IMG/VR virus record: IMGVR_UViG_3300023210_000143
Location: 1 to 30,890 of that record
Origin: a virus
DNA: 30,890 nucleotides
Reading direction: 5' to 3' (one strand)
Of this stretch, positions 29,459 through 30,890 are shown in pieces (the first letter of the stretch is position 1; every line of letters starts with the position of its first letter). Under the pieces are notes generated by a model, which saw only the letters and a list, made by a program, of their open reading frames with translations, was not told the DNA's origin and did no database searches. Position numbers and translations under genes: made by a program.

Positions 29459-29518
29459 ATTAGTGTCTTGCACAGTGGGGTCATCTCGTATACAATTAGA
29501 GTGTATCTAAAGAGAAAA
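29459..29518 (+). promoter_or_regulatory. 60-bp promoter repeat, copy 1
   Basis: TTGCAC (29468-29473), 17 nt, TACAAT (29491-29496), followed by TTAGA-GTGTA-TCTAA (29496-29510) at the expected start point, an operator-like dyad. The 60 bp differ from copy 2 at only four positions, including the -10. Confidence 0.8.
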
Positions 29519-29555
29519 ACCATTTTGAGATTCATATTTAGTAGAGAGGTAGCCT

Positions 29556-29570
29556 ATGCACAACATGTAA
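29556..29570 (+). CDS. Four-codon leader ORF (MHNM)
   Basis: ATG CAC AAC ATG TAA preceded by AGAGAGG at 6-nt spacing, about 50 nt after the promoter start. It may be a leader peptide with a role in attenuation or ribosome loading, or chance. Confidence 0.2.
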   Translation: MHNM

Positions 29571-29590
29571 CACGCGGTAGATGTCTATAT

Positions 29591-29675
29591 AAAAAAGTGA
29601 ATCCCTGACAAGTAACAAGCGAGTCAAGGATGGGTGGGGCAAAAACAGTTAACTGTTCATCTGCCTCCAAGTATA
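29591..29675 (-). ncRNA. Candidate minus-strand small RNA d
   Basis: Minus-strand TTGCGT-17 nt-TATACT with extended TGA (-10 at plus 29670-29675). The RNA begins near 29663 with AACAG-UUAA-CUGUU (29657 to 29644). A C-rich single strand (GCCCCACCC) follows, then ATCCTTGAC / GTCAGGGAT (29631 to 29601; 9 bp with one G-U, 13-nt loop), TCAC and T6 (29596-29591). The G-U pair is an A-C mismatch in plus RNA. Predicted length is about 73 nt; antisense to the leader of the 29732 gene. Confidence 0.55.
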
Positions 29676-29731
29676 TCAAAACCCCACCCACAACGCAACC
29701 TACGGACAATAGAATAGAATAGGAAAACATT

Positions 29732-29941
29732 ATGACGTTCCCAAAGTATATTTACCCAACAGTTTGCCCCAAATGTGGTAGTAAGAATATAGACGGATGT
29801 GAAGGCACAACCTTTGACGGTTTGGCATTGGGACATCTGGCAAATTGGTGTTACGCATGTAAAACCCCAGACGGGAAGGGGTATGCTTGGTCTACGGGAT
29901 TGATTGAAGATACAGAGGATACCGACCATAAGCAAGACTAA
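29732..29941 (+). CDS. Zinc-ribbon protein (Lar-like)
   Basis: 69 aa; RBS AATAGGAAAACATT. PTVCPKCGSKNI (C12, C15) and NWCYACKTPDG (about C40, C43) form a classical treble of CxxC pairs as in small phage zinc ribbons of the restriction-alleviation (Lar) type, with the characteristic 'CPKCGS'. An anti-restriction role is possible but not demonstrated by the sequence. It lies between the two promoter-repeat/antisense-RNA units. Confidence 0.65.
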   Translation: MTFPKYIYPTVCPKCGSKNIDGCEGTTFDGLALGHLANWCYACKTPDGKGYAWSTGLIEDTEDTDHKQD

Positions 29942-29945
29942 CGCC

Positions 29946-30005
29946 ATTAGTTTCTTGCACAGTGGGGTCATCTCGGTTACACTTAGAGTGTATCTAAAGA
30001 GAAAA
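29946..30005 (+). promoter_or_regulatory. 60-bp promoter repeat, copy 2
   Basis: TTGCAC (29955-29960), 17 nt, TACACT (29978-29983), then TTAGA-GTGTA-TCTAA. It begins 5 nt after the zinc-ribbon gene and would drive the 30129 gene and replication initiator. Confidence 0.8.
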
Positions 30006-30078
30006 GCCCACTGTTTATTGAGAACAGAAGGGCTGAGGAGTCGTAAACAGACCGTTAACGGTGTCTACCACTAGCATA
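30001..30078 (-). ncRNA. Candidate minus-strand small RNA e
   Basis: Minus-strand TTGATT (plus 30096-30101), 17 nt, TATGCT with extended TGG (plus 30073-30078). RNA from about 30066: ACCG-UUAA-CGGU hairpin (30063 to 30052), a CU-rich strand with ACUCCUC, then AGCCC-TT-CTGTT-N7-AACAG-T-GGGCT (30034 to 30005) and TTTTC. About 66 nt. The 5' hairpin with UUAA loop, linker and terminator reproduce the layout of RNA d although the sequences differ. Confidence 0.55.
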
Positions 30079-30128
30079 CCATAAGCGACCCCTCGAATCA
30101 ACCACCACAGGATAGGAGTTATAGAGTT

Positions 30129-30329
30129 ATGAGTAAGCAAACACAAGAGATTGAGAATGTTGACGATATCGACGTTGCAAAAGAACTTGCAAAAGACGGA
30201 TGGCGACTTTTTTGTATACATATGCTCCCAGAAAAATACGACTTTGCGCTGGATATTGTCATGGTACGTGATATTGTTGAGAGTGAACCAATTGAAGCCC
30301 CTCAAGCACAACCTACGCAAAAAGAATAG
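30129..30329 (+). CDS. Small hypothetical protein
   Basis: 66 aa; RBS ATAGGAGTTATAGAGTT. Acidic with a Pro/Gln-rich C-terminus (EPIEAPQAQPTQKE). The middle DGWRLFCIHMLPEKYDFALD is a compact amphipathic segment. No family recognised. Overlap-free neighbour of the initiator. Confidence 0.55.
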   Translation: MSKQTQEIENVDDIDVAKELAKDGWRLFCIHMLPEKYDFALDIVMVRDIVESEPIEAPQAQPTQKE

Positions 30330-30342
30330 GAGTCATTTTATC

Positions 30343-30890
30343 ATGAGTAAGAAACAAGACGGACAGAACATATCATCTGAGTCAGGCAATAAGTATTTTA
30401 CAATGATCGAGAATATCGCATTGCTTGAGCTAAAACCACATCAATTAGCCCTCTACGCTAATTACAAGCGGACATGTGGGGACGGTGGCACAACATTCAA
30501 ATCATTGGCGACGCTGGCAAAAGAAACTCATATGGGTAAAAGCAAAATTACATCCACGCGGAAAGAGTTAGAGGAACTTGGATACATAAAGGTAACTCAA
30601 AAGCCAGATGAGGGAGGTAATATCAACCAGCCCCCTGATGTCGTGGTGTGCGACCTAATGCCACGTAATGTTTCGCACTTCCAGACCCTACCGCAGAATA
30701 ATAGCCCCCTACCGCAGAATAATAGCCCCCTACCACGAGATGATACCAAAGAAGAACCCTTTAAGAAGAACTCTTTAATAAGAGAAAAAGAAACTACTTT
30801 GTCCGACAAATCGGACGGCGCAAATTCCACTACAGAAAAACAGGGATACACCAAAGACCATTTGCAATATGCGATAACGTTTGAGTGGAA
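30343..30890 (+). CDS. Replication initiator-type winged-helix protein (3'-partial)
   Basis: The frame runs off the right edge; 182 codons are visible from ATG 30343 (RBS AATAGGAG). Residues about 30-90 (LKPHQLALYANYKRTCGDGG, TTFKSLATLAKETHMGKSKI, STRKELEELGYIKV) are the winged-helix of phage replication proteins of the lambda O/DnaD-like/replisome organiser type. A low-complexity linker follows with three heptads LPQNNSP, LPQNNSP and LPRDDTK (about 116-136), encoded by 21-bp direct repeats. The C-terminal part begins GYTKDHLQYAITFEW and would hold the helicase-loader-interacting domain. Confidence 0.8.
   Translation, partial: MSKKQDGQNISSESGNKYFTMIENIALLELKPHQLALYANYKRTCGDGGTTFKSLATLAKETHMGKSKITSTRKELEELGYIKVTQKPDEGGNINQPPDVVVCDLMPRNVSHFQTLPQNNSPLPQNNSPLPRDDTKEEPFKKNSLIREKETTLSDKSDGANSTTEKQGYTKDHLQYAITFEW
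30686..30748 (+). repeat. 21-bp tandem repeats (iteron-like) within the initiator gene
   Basis: Two exact copies of CCCTACCGCAGAATAATAGC+C (30686-30706, 30707-30727) and a degenerate third (30728-30748, 14 of 21 identical). They lie in the coding linker of the initiator. An A-rich stretch (30748-30800) and inverted repeat GTCCGA-CAAA-TCGGAC (30801-30816) follow. This is the layout of lambdoid origins, in which iterons inside the initiator gene are bound by its own product. Confidence 0.7.
30801..30816. repeat. Dyad next to the iterons
   Basis: Perfect 6-bp inverted repeat GTCCGA / TCGGAC with CAAA between. Inside the initiator coding sequence, just after the A-rich segment. May be part of the origin. 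Confidence 0.5.

Larger units (their letters stand above)
29437..29731 (+). other. 295-nt leader region before the zinc-ribbon gene
   Basis: Holds the first copy of the 60-bp promoter repeat (29459-29518), a four-codon ORF with a good RBS (29556-29570), the unit for minus-strand RNA d (29591-29675), and an inverted repeat TGGGTGGGG (29631-29639) / CCCCACCCA (29682-29690) that would form a stem in the plus-strand leader. No further gene seen. Confidence 0.7.

Noticed and set aside
30686-30748. 21-bp repeats as a CRISPR array
   Set aside because: Units are directly adjacent without spacers and keep the reading frame; tandem coding repeats/iterons explain them.
30597-30854. Minus-strand 85-codon frame at the right end
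   Set aside because: It contains the repeat LLFCGRG from the antisense of the iterons and has no RBS; the plus-strand initiator gene is the real one.

Overview
The window is a stretch of a tailed-phage (siphovirus) genome or prophage, or a closely related metagenomic contig. Genes are densely packed, commonly overlap by 1-20 nt, have clear Shine-Dalgarno sites and use TGA as a normal stop. Promoters are bacterial sigma70-like, often with an extended -10 (TGn). Base composition is moderate. The host cannot be identified from the sequence; some tail and gp10-like proteins remind me of Chloroflexota prophages, but that is only an impression. No rRNA, tRNA, integrase or insertion sequence was seen.

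Layout. (1) 1-4112, plus strand: the 3' end of a DNA methyltransferase, then a run of small accessory genes including an XRE-type regulator, an ASCH-like phage protein and an MGLD-type phage protein. (2) 4119-4853: a consensus promoter driving a sigma-region-4-like/HTH protein with four cysteines, then a terminator and a 300-nt non-coding region rich in dyads. (3) 5155-21815: the late module: coiled-coil membrane protein, PLD-like protein, small and large terminase, portal, head morphogenesis protein, gp10-like protein, a protease-capsid fusion, connectors, tail tube, decoration-like protein, tail chaperone pair, tape measure, baseplate/fibre proteins and a holin-like protein, ending at a strong terminator (21919-21959). 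No endolysin is recognisable. (4) 21816-22185: a 370-nt control region. (5) 22186-24100, plus strand: a ParB-like/MT-A70 adenine methyltransferase followed by a predicted PD-(D/E)xK nuclease and a small protein. (6) 24138-26401, minus strand: seven small genes of unknown function, sharing a symmetric divergent promoter with (7) 26480-30890, plus strand: ERF recombinase, DUF1064 nuclease, several small proteins, two zinc-ribbon-like proteins, and a replication initiator with internal iteron-like repeats, cut by the window end.

The most unusual feature is a recurrent non-coding architecture. At five places (781-846, 21978-22041, 22096-22170, 29591-29675, 30001-30078), and more weakly at 5083-5152, the strand opposite the genes carries an extended -10 box of the type TGnTATRCT. 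It is followed 50-75 nt later by a hairpin and U-run that read as a Rho-independent terminator only on the minus strand: several stems contain G-U pairs that become A-C mismatches in the plus-strand RNA. Each would make a short structured RNA antisense to the leader of the next plus-strand gene. I propose these as a family of phage-encoded small antisense RNAs. Two of them are paired with a duplicated 60-bp plus-strand promoter that carries a TTAGA-N5-TCTAA dyad. Other items worth following up are a 20-bp-stem coding palindrome inside the MT-A70 gene, an internal start in the protease-capsid fusion, and a lambda-like origin inside the initiator gene.
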